Source: Nocardia sp. alder85J
GTDB lineage: Bacteria; Actinomycetota; Actinomycetes; Mycobacteriales; Mycobacteriaceae
Direction of reading: 5' to 3'
Length of the DNA stretch: 64,000 nt
NCBI RefSeq assembly: GCF_020176955.2
Contig: NZ_JAIUCZ020000008.1
Coordinates: 186,001 to 250,000 of the forward strand
Part shown: in pieces, positions 52,528-61,265 of the stretch
How the letters are laid out: the number at the start of each line of letters is the position of its first letter
Position numbering within the stretch: the stretch's first letter is position 1
Position numbers and translations under genes: made by a program
Notes under the pieces: model-generated
What the model was told of the DNA's origin: nothing
Seen by the model: the letters and a program-made list of their open reading frames with translations, nothing else
The model's database searches: none

Positions 52528-53313
52528 TCAGGCGAACTTCGGGGCGCGCTTGCCGAGGAAGGCGGCGATGCCCTCCTGGCCGTCGGGGGAGTCGCCGCAG
52601 TGCGAGATGAAGGCGGCCTCGCGGGCCAGCTGCTCCTCGAGGGTGTGGTCGGAGCTGACCAGCAGCAGCTTCTTCACGTTCGCGTTGGACAGCTTCGGGC
52701 CCGCGGCGAACTGGTCGGCCAGCTCGCCGAGGGTGGAGTCCAGGTCGGCGGCGGGGACGACCCGGTGCAGCAGGTCCCAGTCCAGTGCGTCGGCCGCGGA
52801 CAGCGTGCGGTTGGTGAACATCAGTTCCTGGGTGCGGCGCACGCCGATCAACCGGGGCAGGTAGTAGGACGCGCCGCCGTCGGGGCTCAGGCCCGCGCGG
52901 GTGTAGGCCATGGTGAAGGAGGCGGTATCGGCGGCGATCACCAGGTCGCCGGTCATCGCGAGGCTGAACCCGGCGCCGGCGGCGATGCCGTTCACGCCGA
53001 TGATCAGCAGCGCGTCCATCCGCGCGAAGGAGGACAGCGCTCGGTGCAGGTCGTCGGCCAGGCCCTTCACGTAGGTGCCGGCCGACGCCTCGCTGGCCGC
53101 CATCGCCTTCAGGTCGCCACCGGCGGAGAAGAATTTGCCCGCGCCGGTCAGCGTGACCACCTTCAGCGCCGGATCGTCGGCCACCAGGCCCGCGATCTCG
53201 GCGAGTTCCGCGCTCAGCACATGGTTCATGCCGTTCGCCGCGTCGGGTCGATTCAGGGTGATGCGCGCGATGCCGCCGGACTGTTCGAACCGGATCGTTT
53301 CGTACTTGCTCAT
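52528..53313 (-). CDS. Enoyl-CoA hydratase/isomerase
   Basis: 261 residues from the ATG at 53313, with GGGAAGG 7 bases upstream. Crotonase fold: the oxyanion-hole segments are FSAGGDLKAMA and GIAAGAGFSLAMTGD. The position usually taken by a catalytic Glu reads GLSPDGGASYYLP, with Asp, as in several isomerase-type members such as PaaG. The C-terminal KRAPKFA is typical. It acts on unsaturated acyl-CoA in fatty acid or ring degradation; hydratase and isomerase cannot be told apart here. Confidence 0.88.
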   Translation of the reverse strand: MSKYETIRFEQSGGIARITLNRPDAANGMNHVLSAELAEIAGLVADDPALKVVTLTGAGKFFSAGGDLKAMAASEASAGTYVKGLADDLHRALSSFARMDALLIIGVNGIAAGAGFSLAMTGDLVIAADTASFTMAYTRAGLSPDGGASYYLPRLIGVRRTQELMFTNRTLSAADALDWDLLHRVVPAADLDSTLGELADQFAAGPKLSNANVKKLLLVSSDHTLEEQLAREAAFISHCGDSPDGQEGIAAFLGKRAPKFA

Positions 53314-53412
53314 GGACAGCCTTCCCAATCAATCTCAGCTCTCGGCTCTCAGCATGACAAACCGGTCCACCGCACCCGGCTCGCGGGCCGTCGGTGCGCA
53401 CCGACCGCGAGC

Positions 53413-54561
53413 TCACGGCGGGTCGAGGGGGACGAGTTCCAGCCGCACCCCGAGCAGCCGGATCGGCCGGTCGAGTTCGAAACGGCCCAGCACCTCCAGC
53501 GCGGTGTGCACGATCTCGGCGATGTCGGTGGTGGGGGCGGGCAGCTTGCGCTGTTTGGTACGGGTGAAGAACGTGCTGGTCCGGACGATGACGCCGACCC
53601 GGGTGGTGATCCGCCCGTCGGCGGCCACCTCCTCGGCGACCGCGGTGGCGAGGCGGGCCACCTGGGTCTCGATCTCGGCCCGATCGGTCAGATCGCGCGG
53701 GAACGTCTCGGATTTGCTGCGGCCGACCGGGACGTGCGGTGCGGTCACCACATCGGTATCGCCCGCGCCGTGGCCGAGTACCCACAGGTACGGGCCGGTG
53801 CTGGGGCCGAATGCGGCGGCGAGCCGGTCGCGGTCGGCGGCCGCCAGTTGTGCGACGGTGTCGATGCCCAACTCCGACAGGCGTTTCGCGATCCGGGAAC
53901 CGATACCCCACAGCGCGCTGGTCGGGCGGCCGGCCATCAACGCGCTCCAGTTGTCCGCGGTGAGCCGGAAGATTCCCGTTCCCGCACCCGGGACCGGTCC
54001 GTCGCCGGTCACCGGCTCCGGAGCGGCGCCACCACTGCCGGAAGCACCCGTGGCGGCCTCACCGGTCCCCGGCGCCGCGACACCCTTGCCGACCGCCTTC
54101 GCGAATCCGGTCGCCAGTTTGGCGCGTAACTTGTTGTCGCCGATGCCGATCGAGCAGGTGAGGTCCAATTCGGTGATGGCGCCGCGGATCTCGCGGGCCA
54201 GGCGTTCCGGATCGTCGATGTCGGCGGCGAGGAACGCCTCGTCCCAGCCGAGTACCTCGACCCGGACGGGGAAGGTGCGCAGCAGATCCATCACCTCCGC
54301 GGACACCTCCTCGTAGGTGGCCATGTCGAGCGGCAGGAAGATTGCGTCGGGGCACAGCCGGGCCGCCTGGCGCAGCGGCATGCCGGCCCGGACGCCGAAG
54401 GAGCGGGCCGGATAGGACGCGCAGGTGACCACCTTGCGCGGCTCGGCCGGATCGCCGTTGCCGCCGACGATGACCGGCAGCCCGCGCAGCTCCCGGTGCC
54501 GGCGGAACTCCACCGCCGCCTGGAACTGGTCGAGGTCGACATGCAACAGCCACCGGGCCAC
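53413..54561 (-). CDS. dinB: DNA polymerase IV-like (Y-family) polymerase with palm insertion
   Basis: About 382 residues from a GTG at 54561; GTG 54579 is possible and neither has a clear ribosome site. Translesion synthesis polymerase: the first acidic motif is HVDLDQFQAAVE, the second LGWDEAFLAAD, and SIGIGDNKLRAKLATGFAKAVGK is the lysine-rich palm strand. The GWDEAF form fits the DinB2/Rv3056 branch. Between AVGKG and IFRLTADNW there is an insertion of about 35 Gly/Ala/Pro/Thr residues not found in usual members. The thumb and little-finger domains are complete. Confidence 0.9.
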   Translation of the reverse strand: MARWLLHVDLDQFQAAVEFRRHRELRGLPVIVGGNGDPAEPRKVVTCASYPARSFGVRAGMPLRQAARLCPDAIFLPLDMATYEEVSAEVMDLLRTFPVRVEVLGWDEAFLAADIDDPERLAREIRGAITELDLTCSIGIGDNKLRAKLATGFAKAVGKGVAAPGTGEAATGASGSGGAAPEPVTGDGPVPGAGTGIFRLTADNWSALMAGRPTSALWGIGSRIAKRLSELGIDTVAQLAAADRDRLAAAFGPSTGPYLWVLGHGAGDTDVVTAPHVPVGRSKSETFPRDLTDRAEIETQVARLATAVAEEVAADGRITTRVGVIVRTSTFFTRTKQRKLPAPTTDIAEIVHTALEVLGRFELDRPIRLLGVRLELVPLDPP

Positions 54562-54708
54562 GAGTACGTCATACCGCACGGGTACGACGAATCCGGTCGG
54601 TCTACACCAAGACGGGATGAACAGGCCCGTCATGCGGCCGCACTAGACTTCGATCCCGGCAATCGGGACGTCACCGCGGCCCGCCCCTCGACCCCCCGGA
54701 GATCGTTC

Positions 54709-55143
54709 GTGACCGCGACATTCGATCTGGAGCTCGCGCGGGCCGTGCTCGCCGCCCAGCCGTTCAGCGCCCTGCTCGGTGCGGAGATCAGCTCGTTCGG
54801 CGACGGGTCCGCCACCCTGGAGATCCCGATCCGGCCGGAACTCGGCCAGCAGTTCGGCTTCCTGCACGGCGGCGTGCTCGCCTATGCCGCCGACAACGCG
54901 CTGACCTTCGCGGCCGGGACCGTGCTCGGCCCGAACGTGCTGACCGGCGGGTTCAGCATCAACTACCTGCGGCCCGGAAGTGGCGTGCGGTTGCGAGCGC
55001 AGGCCCGGGTTGTCGGGTCGACGCGTCGGCAGGCGGCGTGCAGCTGTGAGATCTACACCGAGGACGCGGCGGGGACGGCGGCCCTGTGCGCGGTCGCCCA
55101 GGGGACCGTCCGCGCCGTGGACTCGGAGCGCACCGGCGCCTGA
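54709..55143 (+). CDS. PaaI-family hot-dog thioesterase
   Basis: 144 residues from the GTG at 54709 with GGAG 7 bases upstream. Hot-dog fold: GQQFGFLHGGVLAYAADNAL carries the HGG(V/I) oxyanion motif, with the catalytic acid expected in the helix just after it (Asp in AADNA). The strands GGFSINYLRPGSGVRLRAQARVV follow. It hydrolyses acyl- or aryl-CoA thioesters. It is divergent from the Y-family polymerase with 147 bases between. Confidence 0.85.
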   Translation: MTATFDLELARAVLAAQPFSALLGAEISSFGDGSATLEIPIRPELGQQFGFLHGGVLAYAADNALTFAAGTVLGPNVLTGGFSINYLRPGSGVRLRAQARVVGSTRRQAACSCEIYTEDAAGTAALCAVAQGTVRAVDSERTGA

Positions 55144-55178
55144 TCGGCCCCGAGCGCGGTGCGGGTCCGAAACCGCCC

Positions 55179-55214
55179 GAGCGTGGCGCAGACTTCTGAG
55201 CGTGGCGCAGACTT
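55179..55214. repeat. Two tandem 19-bp units
   Basis: GAGCGTGGCGCAGACTT occurs at 55179-55195 and 55198-55214, a direct repeat with 19-bp period in the gap between the thioesterase and the flavin monooxygenase. A third partial copy, GAGCGTGGCGC, begins at the monooxygenase 3' end (about 55270). Meaning unknown. Confidence 0.7.
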
Positions 55215-55263
55215 GCGCACCCGATCACCCGCGGGTGGCGCGGGTCCGGATCGCGACGCTCGA

Positions 55264-56856
55264 TCAGCCGAGCGTGGCGCGGGCCGGGATCGCCGCGCCC
55301 AGCGCCGTGCGCAGTGCCGCCAGCAGCATGTCCGGATCGGCGGTGTCGAGCCGGCTCGCCACGTGCAGATCTGGGCGGACCAGCAGGGCGCCACCGGCGG
55401 GCAGTCCGGCGCTCTCCCGCCAGGGCTGTTCGGGCAGGTAGTGCACCTCGATCTCGACGCCGGTGCTCCGGCCGGCCCGGCTCACGGCGTCCCGCCACGG
55501 GGTGCCGGTCCCCGCCACCAGCACCGCGAAACCGGGACCGCAGAGGTCGAGGGTGGACAGCTCCTCGTCCGGATCGAGCCACAGGTGCGGCACCCGGGTC
55601 CCGGTCTGCCCGGTCAGCGTGTCGACGTGCAGCGCCACCGGCTCCCGATCGGCCGGGGTGTAGCGGTAGCGGCTCATCACCGTGTCGAGATCCAGCTTGC
55701 GTGCCAGATCGTCGGCATTGTCCGGGTTCGGGAGACCGTATCGGGTGTGAAAATCGGTGCCGAGCCGGGACTGTTCGACCGCGACCAGGGCCCGCGGCCG
55801 CCGTTCCGCGGTATAGCTGTCCAGGAGTTCCGGCCCGGCCGTGCCGGACAGCGCCGCAGCCAGCTTCCAGACCAGATTGTGCGCGTCGGCCACCCCGGTG
55901 TTGCCACCGAAACCGCCCCAGGGCGCGTGCCGGTGGGCGGCGTCGCCGACCAGGAACACCCGGCCGGACCGGTAGTCGTCGGCCACGAAGGCGCCGGTGT
56001 CCCAGGCGGCGCGCGCCAGGATCCGGATGTCGAGGTCGGACCGGCCGATCATCGCCGCGATCAGTTCCCGGCAGTACTCGTCGGGATAGTCGTCCGGGGT
56101 GGAGACGATCGGATCGTATTCGAGGTGGAAGGACCACTCGTCGGTGTTGTTCTTGGACAACACCAGACCGCGCACCGGGCCGTCGATCTCGCACTGGCTG
56201 AAACTCCGCCCGTGCAGGACGCCGGTCAGGTCGACGTGCGCGAACACGTTCAGATAATGGTGGGTGGGCGGCAGTTTCCAGCCGCCGATACCGAGCCGGC
56301 GGCGGATGCCGCTGCCGGCGCCGTCGGCGGCGATCAGGTGGTCCGCGAACAGCCGCGACTCGGCGCCGGTGGCGTCGCGCAGGGTGGCCAGCACACCGTC
56401 GAGGCCTTCCTCGAAGTCGATCAGCTCGACCCCGAAGCGCAGGTCACCGCCGCGTTCGGCGGCGGTGGCGGCGAGCACCGGCTCGAGCAGCACCTGCGGC
56501 AGGAAGACGAATCGGGCGGGGCTCGGCACGCCGCGGCCCATCGCGGCGCCTGGTCCGTCCGGACCGAAGTCGAACGGCGTTGCGGTGCTGAGTGTTTCGC
56601 CGGTCCAGGCACCGCCGAACCGGCCCGCCCGCAGTGCGACGGCGGCCGCGGCGTCGACCCGTTCGGTGAGGGCGAGCCGCCGATAGATCTCGCCGGTGCG
56701 GACGTGCAGGCCCCGGGAGCGGGGGAGTGGGGATGCGGCGCCGCGGCGTTCGACGAGAACGTAGGGCACCTCGTGATGGTCGAGCAGCAGTGCCGTGGAC
56801 AGGCCGACCAGGCCGCCGCCGACGACGAGGATCGGGGTACGGGGTACGGAAGTCAT
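55264..56856 (-). CDS. FAD-dependent aromatic monooxygenase (PheA/TfdB type)
   Basis: 530 residues from the ATG at 56856. Class A flavoprotein hydroxylase: dinucleotide motif VVGGGLVGLSTALLL near residue 11, DG-type motif LIAADGAGSGIRRRLG, and the GD motif RVFLVGDAAHRHAPWGGFGGN. The C-terminal thioredoxin-like domain of the phenol hydroxylase/RdmE/rifampicin monooxygenase group is present (residues 400-530). It would hydroxylate a phenolic or polyketide-derived substrate with NAD(P)H and O2. Convergent with the thioesterase. Confidence 0.9.
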   Translation of the reverse strand: MTSVPRTPILVVGGGLVGLSTALLLDHHEVPYVLVERRGAASPLPRSRGLHVRTGEIYRRLALTERVDAAAAVALRAGRFGGAWTGETLSTATPFDFGPDGPGAAMGRGVPSPARFVFLPQVLLEPVLAATAAERGGDLRFGVELIDFEEGLDGVLATLRDATGAESRLFADHLIAADGAGSGIRRRLGIGGWKLPPTHHYLNVFAHVDLTGVLHGRSFSQCEIDGPVRGLVLSKNNTDEWSFHLEYDPIVSTPDDYPDEYCRELIAAMIGRSDLDIRILARAAWDTGAFVADDYRSGRVFLVGDAAHRHAPWGGFGGNTGVADAHNLVWKLAAALSGTAGPELLDSYTAERRPRALVAVEQSRLGTDFHTRYGLPNPDNADDLARKLDLDTVMSRYRYTPADREPVALHVDTLTGQTGTRVPHLWLDPDEELSTLDLCGPGFAVLVAGTGTPWRDAVSRAGRSTGVEIEVHYLPEQPWRESAGLPAGGALLVRPDLHVASRLDTADPDMLLAALRTALGAAIPARATLG

Positions 56857-56915
56857 GCCCCGATGGTGGATTCGCCCGCTTGCGGCGAGCTTGCGCCGCG
56901 GTCACACGACGCATG

Positions 56916-56951
56916 CGGGCCGTGCGCGCGAGGGGAGGCGCGCACGGCCCG
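56916..56951 (-). terminator. Hairpin downstream of the secreted protein gene
   Basis: CGGGCCGTGCGCG / CGCGCACGGCCCG, a perfect 13-bp stem with a 10-base loop, 14 bases after the stop of the secreted protein gene. It shares its core stem sequence GGGCCGTGCG with the lon terminator at 57988. Confidence 0.75.
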
Positions 56952-56965
56952 GACCGGGCTCCGGT

Positions 56966-57661
56966 TTACGCCTCGCCCGCGGCGTGCAGGGTGTTGTACG
57001 CCTGCACGGCGCTGAGGATGCCGACCGGGATACCGGCCGCGGCGCCGCCGACGATGGTGCCGATACCGCCGACGGTGGAGCCGCCGAGCAGGCAGCCGCC
57101 GAGCGCGCCCAGCGGGGTCAGGCTGCCGACCGAGACCAGGGCGGAGAGGGTGCCGCCGGTGGCGACGCCCAGGGCACAGCCGACGGCCGCACCGGCCACG
57201 CCGCCGACCAGGCCGCCGACACCGGTGGCCAGACCGAACTGGGTAGCCGCCTGGCCGAGCGCCGCGTTGAAGTCGGCCTGCGGGTTGGGGGCGGCGTCGT
57301 CCACGAGCTGGGCGGTGGCCGGGATCGGCTGGGCGGACGCGTCGGCGGGGGCGCCGGCGGCCGGCGGGGCATCGTCGAAGCTCGCGTCACCGGCGAGCAG
57401 CTGGCCCTGTGCGTCGACCACCTGGAACTGCGCGCCCTTGGTGGTCAGGGTGCCGAGACCGGTCGTGAAGACCGTGGAGTTGTCGTCGGTGTTTCCGGTG
57501 TACTGCACACCGGGGGCAATTTCCACGCTCATGGTGTGCGAATCGGGTGCCGGAGCCGCCGAATCCAGTGTCGCGGCGTTGGCCGAACCGGCCGTGAAAA
57601 TCACGGTCGAAGCAATCGCCAGCGTCCCGATCGACACCGCACCCACCATCGTCTTCTTCAT
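56966..57661 (-). CDS. Secreted protein with glycine-zipper-like C-terminus, function unknown
   Basis: 231 residues from the ATG at 57661 (MKKTMVGAV); a GTG at 57670 adds three residues. Signal peptide: basic start, hydrophobic GTLAIASTVIFTAGSANA, cut after ANA. Residues 20-100 are a hydrophilic domain (APGVQYTGNTDDNSTVFTTG). The last 100 residues are rich in Gly and Ala with GxxxG repeats (GVGGLVGGVAGAAVG and GGIGTIVGGAAAG) and two Cys (AVGCALG, LGGCLLGG), suggesting membrane insertion or a disulfide-held hairpin. I associate such proteins with Nocardia and Rhodococcus envelopes. Confidence 0.8.
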   Translation of the reverse strand: MKKTMVGAVSIGTLAIASTVIFTAGSANAATLDSAAPAPDSHTMSVEIAPGVQYTGNTDDNSTVFTTGLGTLTTKGAQFQVVDAQGQLLAGDASFDDAPPAAGAPADASAQPIPATAQLVDDAAPNPQADFNAALGQAATQFGLATGVGGLVGGVAGAAVGCALGVATGGTLSALVSVGSLTPLGALGGCLLGGSTVGGIGTIVGGAAAGIPVGILSAVQAYNTLHAAGEA

Positions 57662-57670
57662 CTCGATCAC

Positions 57671-58038
57671 CGAATTCCAGGAGAACGTCTAGTCCGGAAC
57701 TTTTCCGGCCTGGTGACCGTAACGCAAACGTGATTAAGAACTTGTTAAGCACAGGATACGTAGATGTCAGAAATCCGTATGGAACGCTTCGGCAGCACCT
57801 GAAAATAGCCTGTGAAGTGCATAAATCTTCACCTCCACCAGTCCGGAGTCACCTTCGAGTGATCAGCGTCACTACAAATTCAGAAGCACAGACATGTTAT
57901 TAGACCGATATATGAGCTTTGCGAGCTCTTCTTCGGCTATCCGCTCGAGAGCCCGGAATAGAACACTTTGCCGGACATCGTAAAACGAACGGGCCGTGCG
58001 GGTCACGAAAAACCCGCACGGCCCGTTCCCGGTCCGAA
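57671..58038. other. Promoter region of the secreted protein and terminator of lon
   Basis: 368 bases with no gene. Bases 57690-57900 are AT-rich for this genome (for example TTAAGAACTTGTTAAGCACAGG around 57734) and hold the promoter of the secreted protein gene; AACTTGTTAAG-like symmetry around 57738 is noticeable but short. The lon terminator occupies 57988-58027. Confidence 0.5.
57988..58027 (-). terminator. Intrinsic terminator of lon
   Basis: AACGGGCCGTGCGGGT / ACCCGCACGGCCCGTT, a perfect 16-bp stem with an 8-base loop, 12 bases after the lon stop. Read in the lon direction it is followed by CGTTTTACG, a short T run, making it the clearest terminator in the window. Confidence 0.88.
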
Positions 58039-60453
58039 TTACGCCGACGCCGCGAATGCCGTTGCGTCGTAGGAAGGTTCGGCGACCGGCTCGATGGCGT
58101 AGGCCAGGATCTCGGCCACATCGGCCACCGGGCGAACATCCAGCGCGGCCAGCACATCGGCCGGGACCTCGTCCAGATCCGGCTCGTTGCGCGCCGGGAT
58201 GAACACCGTCCGCAGCCCGGCCCGTTGTGCGGCAAGCAGTTTCTGCTTGACGCCACCGATCGGCAGCACCCGGCCGTTCAGGGTGACCTCACCGGTCATC
58301 CCGACATCCGCGCGCACCTGCCGGCCCAGCGCCAGTGACACCAGGGCGGTGACCATGGTGACGCCCGCCGAGGGACCGTCCTTCGGCACCGCGCCCGCCG
58401 GGAAGTGGATGTGGATGTTGCGATCCAGCACCGCCGGCTCGATCCCGATCTCCGCGAGATGCGAACGGACATAGGTCAATGCGATCTGCGCGGACTCCTT
58501 CATCACATCGCCCAGCTGTCCGGTCAGCGTCAGCGAGCGCTCACCCTCGGCCGCATTGGCCTCGATGTAGAGCACGTCGCCGCCGGCGCCGGTGACGGCC
58601 AGCCCGGTCGCCACACCCGGAACCGCGGTACGTTCCACCGAATCCGGGGTGAACCGCGGTCTGCCCAGGTAGTCCCGGAGATCACCGAGATCGATGGTCA
58701 GCGAACCGGATTCGCCCGCCCGCCGGTCGTAGCCGAGCGCCGCGTCGTAGCCCAGTTCGAGCACCGGTGCGGCCGTGCCGGATTCACCCTCGGACAACCG
58801 GGTCGCGGCCTTGCGCAACGCCTTCGCGATCAGTCGCTCCAGCTGCCGCACCCCGGCCTCCCGGGTGTAGTTCGCGGCGATCTCGCGCAGCGCCGCATCG
58901 GTGATGCGCACCTCGTCGGCGGTCAGCGCGTTGCGTTCCAGCTGCCGCGGCATCAGGAAGTCGCGGGCGATCGCCACCTTGTCGTCCTCGGTGTAGCCGT
59001 CGACGGTGATCAGTTCCATCCGGTCCAGCAGCGGGCCGGGGATGGTCTCCATGACGTTCGCGGTCGCGATGAACAGCACGTCGGACAGGTCCAGATCCAG
59101 ATCCAGGTAGTGATCCCGGAAGGTGTGGTTCTGCGCCGGATCCAGCACCTCCAGCAGCGCCGCCGCCGGATCGCCGCGGTAGTCGGAGCCCACCTTGTCG
59201 ATCTCGTCCAGCAGCACAACGGGATTCATCGAACCCGCCTCCTTGACCGCGCGCACGATGCGGCCCGGCAACGCGCCGACGTAGGTACGCCGGTGGCCGC
59301 GGATCTCCGCCTCGTCCCGCACGCCGCCGAGCGCGACTCGAACGAACTTGCGTCCCAACGCCCGAGCCACGCTCTCCCCGAGCGAGGTCTTCCCGACACC
59401 GGGCGGACCGACCAGCACCAGCACCGCGCCGGAACCGCGGCCGCCGACCACCTCCAAGCCGCGCGCGGCCCGCCGGGCCCGCACCGCCAGGTACTCGACC
59501 ATCCGGTCCTTCACCTCGTCCAGGCCGTGGTGATCGGCGTCCAGCACCGCGCGGGCCGCCGAAACATCGTCGGAGTCGGTGGTTTTCACCGTCCACGGCA
59601 GCTCCAGCACGGTGTCCAGCCAGGTGCGGATCCAGCCCGCCTCCGGGCTCTGCTCGCTGCCGCGTTCCAGCCGGTCGACCTCGCGCAGCGCGGCCGTGCG
59701 GACCGTCTCCGGCAGGTCGGCGTTCTCCACCCGGGTCCGGTAGTCGTCGGCCCCGTCCGGTTCGCCCTCGCCGAGTTCCTTGCGAATCGCGTTGAGTTGC
59801 TGCCGCAACAGGAATTCCCGCTGCGACTTCTCCATGCCCTCGCGGACGTCCTCGGTGATCTTCTCGGTGACCTCCATCTCGGCGATGTGGTCCTTGGTCC
59901 AGCCGATCAGGGTGGTCAATCGAGTTGCGACATCCGGGGTGTCGAGCAGTTGGCGCTTGCGCTCGTCGTCCAGGTACGACGCGTACCCGGCGGTGTCGGC
60001 CAGCGCGGACGGATCGGTCAGCTGGTTGACCATGTCGATGACCTGCCACGCCTCCCGCCGTTGCAGCACCGAGACGACCAGCTTCTTGTATTCGGCCGCA
60101 AGCTCTTTCACGCGGCCGTCGGCCGGGACCGGATCGACCGGCTCGGCCTCGACCCACAGCGCCGCACCCGGCCCGGTCACCCCGTGCCCGATCTTCGCGC
60201 GCTGCTCGGCCTTCAGGACCGCGGCCGGCGCGCCACCGCGCATCCGGCCCACCTGCTCGATGGTCGCCACCACCCCGTACGAGGCGTAACCCTCGTCCAG
60301 CCGCGGCGCCACCAGCACCGCGTCCAGCTTCCCGGCCCGCGCCGCGTCGATGGCGGCCTGCGCCGCCTCGTCGAGCGCGATCGACACCACCATTCCGGGC
60401 AGCACGACCGTATCGCTGAGGAACAACACCGGCAGATTGCGTGGGGTACTCAT
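58039..60453 (-). CDS. lon: ATP-dependent Lon protease
   Basis: 804 residues from the ATG at 60453. Lon degrades misfolded and short-lived regulatory proteins in the cytoplasm. The N-terminal LON substrate domain (LPVLFLSDTVVLPGM) is followed by the coiled-coil linker. The AAA+ domain has Walker A GPPGVGKTS, Walker B LLDEIDK and the arginine-rich EIRGHRRTYVGALPGR. The protease domain has the catalytic Ser in PKDGPSAG (about 695) and Lys in GGVKQKLL (about 736). A HAIR-like palindrome lies 47 bases upstream, so heat-shock repressor HspR is the likely regulator, as reported for lon in Streptomyces. Confidence 0.96.
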   Translation of the reverse strand: MSTPRNLPVLFLSDTVVLPGMVVSIALDEAAQAAIDAARAGKLDAVLVAPRLDEGYASYGVVATIEQVGRMRGGAPAAVLKAEQRAKIGHGVTGPGAALWVEAEPVDPVPADGRVKELAAEYKKLVVSVLQRREAWQVIDMVNQLTDPSALADTAGYASYLDDERKRQLLDTPDVATRLTTLIGWTKDHIAEMEVTEKITEDVREGMEKSQREFLLRQQLNAIRKELGEGEPDGADDYRTRVENADLPETVRTAALREVDRLERGSEQSPEAGWIRTWLDTVLELPWTVKTTDSDDVSAARAVLDADHHGLDEVKDRMVEYLAVRARRAARGLEVVGGRGSGAVLVLVGPPGVGKTSLGESVARALGRKFVRVALGGVRDEAEIRGHRRTYVGALPGRIVRAVKEAGSMNPVVLLDEIDKVGSDYRGDPAAALLEVLDPAQNHTFRDHYLDLDLDLSDVLFIATANVMETIPGPLLDRMELITVDGYTEDDKVAIARDFLMPRQLERNALTADEVRITDAALREIAANYTREAGVRQLERLIAKALRKAATRLSEGESGTAAPVLELGYDAALGYDRRAGESGSLTIDLGDLRDYLGRPRFTPDSVERTAVPGVATGLAVTGAGGDVLYIEANAAEGERSLTLTGQLGDVMKESAQIALTYVRSHLAEIGIEPAVLDRNIHIHFPAGAVPKDGPSAGVTMVTALVSLALGRQVRADVGMTGEVTLNGRVLPIGGVKQKLLAAQRAGLRTVFIPARNEPDLDEVPADVLAALDVRPVADVAEILAYAIEPVAEPSYDATAFAASA

Positions 60454-60499
60454 AGACGACGCCCCTTCCAGGAATCTCCCCGGTCCGCTTCTCGTCCAG

Positions 60500-60522
60500 G
60501 GTTGAGCGTTACCTACTCAACC
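60500..60522. promoter_or_regulatory. HAIR-like operator (HspR site) upstream of lon
   Basis: Read in the lon direction: GGTTGAGT, 7 bases, GCTCAACC. The HspR consensus (HAIR) is CTTGAGT-N7-ACTCAAG; here TTGAGT-N7-GCTCAA matches at all but one central arm base and the outermost base, and the spacer is exactly 7. Located 47-69 bases before the lon start codon. Confidence 0.75.
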
Positions 60523-60679
60523 TCGGTCCATGCCCCCGTGTTCCGCAGTCATGTTCGCCCACCGCGAACATGGGACGCGGGACGGCCATCCCGACCACCA
60601 CGAGGCAACCGGTCGGTGTGGTCTCGCCGACGCACAGGCCAGCGCAGCCGGATGATCGCCGCGACCGGGTCGAGGCGGC

Positions 60680-61219
60680 TCAGGAGGTGAGGCCGAGGGT
60701 GGCGTAGGCGCCGGCCAGGGCGGCGCGGCGGAGGTCGTCGTGGGGGGTGTCGGGGAACTGGATGGTGCAGTCCTGGAGGCCGCCGAAGGCGATGGCGGCT
60801 CGGGTGGCCTGGTCGAGGGTCGGGGTCGGGCCGTAGAGGAGGGCTGCCAGGCGGCGGCGCCAGTGCATCACGCGGTCGATCAGGCCCAGGTCGGCGAGGG
60901 TGGTGAGTTCGGCGAGCATGAGGACGATGCCGTCGCGGTGGCGGTAGTGGAAGTCGAAGTAGCCCGCCAGCAGGGCGTGGGGGTCGACCTCGGGTAGCGC
61001 TTCCTGAGCCGACAGGAAGGCCTCCTCCTCGTCGATGATCGGCGCCACGATGCTGCGGACCAGTTCCTCGCGGGACGAGAAGTGGTAGTAGAGGGCCGGT
61101 TTGGTGATGCCGAGTTGGTCGGCGATCTCCTGGAGGCTGGTTCGGTGCACGCCCTGACGGGTGAACAGCTCGCGGGCGACGTCCTGGATGCGCTGTTTGG
61201 TGTCGGAGGGGCGGGGCAT
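60680..61219 (-). CDS. TetR-family repressor of the divergent flavin monooxygenase
   Basis: 179 residues from the ATG at 61219. The helix-turn-helix region is VARELFTRQGVHRTSLQEIA with QLGITKPALYYHFSSREELV (residues 13-55). The C-terminal part contains DFHYRHRDGIVLMLAELTTL, as in many TetR proteins sensing aromatic or drug-like ligands. It is divergent from the flavin monooxygenase across 77 bases that hold two near-identical palindromes, so it should repress itself and the monooxygenase. Confidence 0.9.
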   Translation of the reverse strand: MPRPSDTKQRIQDVARELFTRQGVHRTSLQEIADQLGITKPALYYHFSSREELVRSIVAPIIDEEEAFLSAQEALPEVDPHALLAGYFDFHYRHRDGIVLMLAELTTLADLGLIDRVMHWRRRLAALLYGPTPTLDQATRAAIAFGGLQDCTIQFPDTPHDDLRRAALAGAYATLGLTS

Positions 61220-61232
61220 GGTCGGAGTTTAT

Positions 61233-61252
61233 CTTACTTAACGATAGGTAAG
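61233..61252. promoter_or_regulatory. TetR operator, copy 1
   Basis: CTTACTTA-ACGA-TAGGTAAG: inverted repeat with one mismatch in an 8-bp arm, 14 bases from the TetR start codon. Same sequence family and length as copy 2 at 61266; centres are 33 bases apart, about three helix turns, so dimers would bind the same face. Confidence 0.8.
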
Positions 61253-61265
61253 TTGTCGTGCTACG

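Noticed and set aside
58405..60690. 761-codon plus-strand frame opposite lon
   Set aside because: Shadow of lon caused by high GC at third positions; no domain match.
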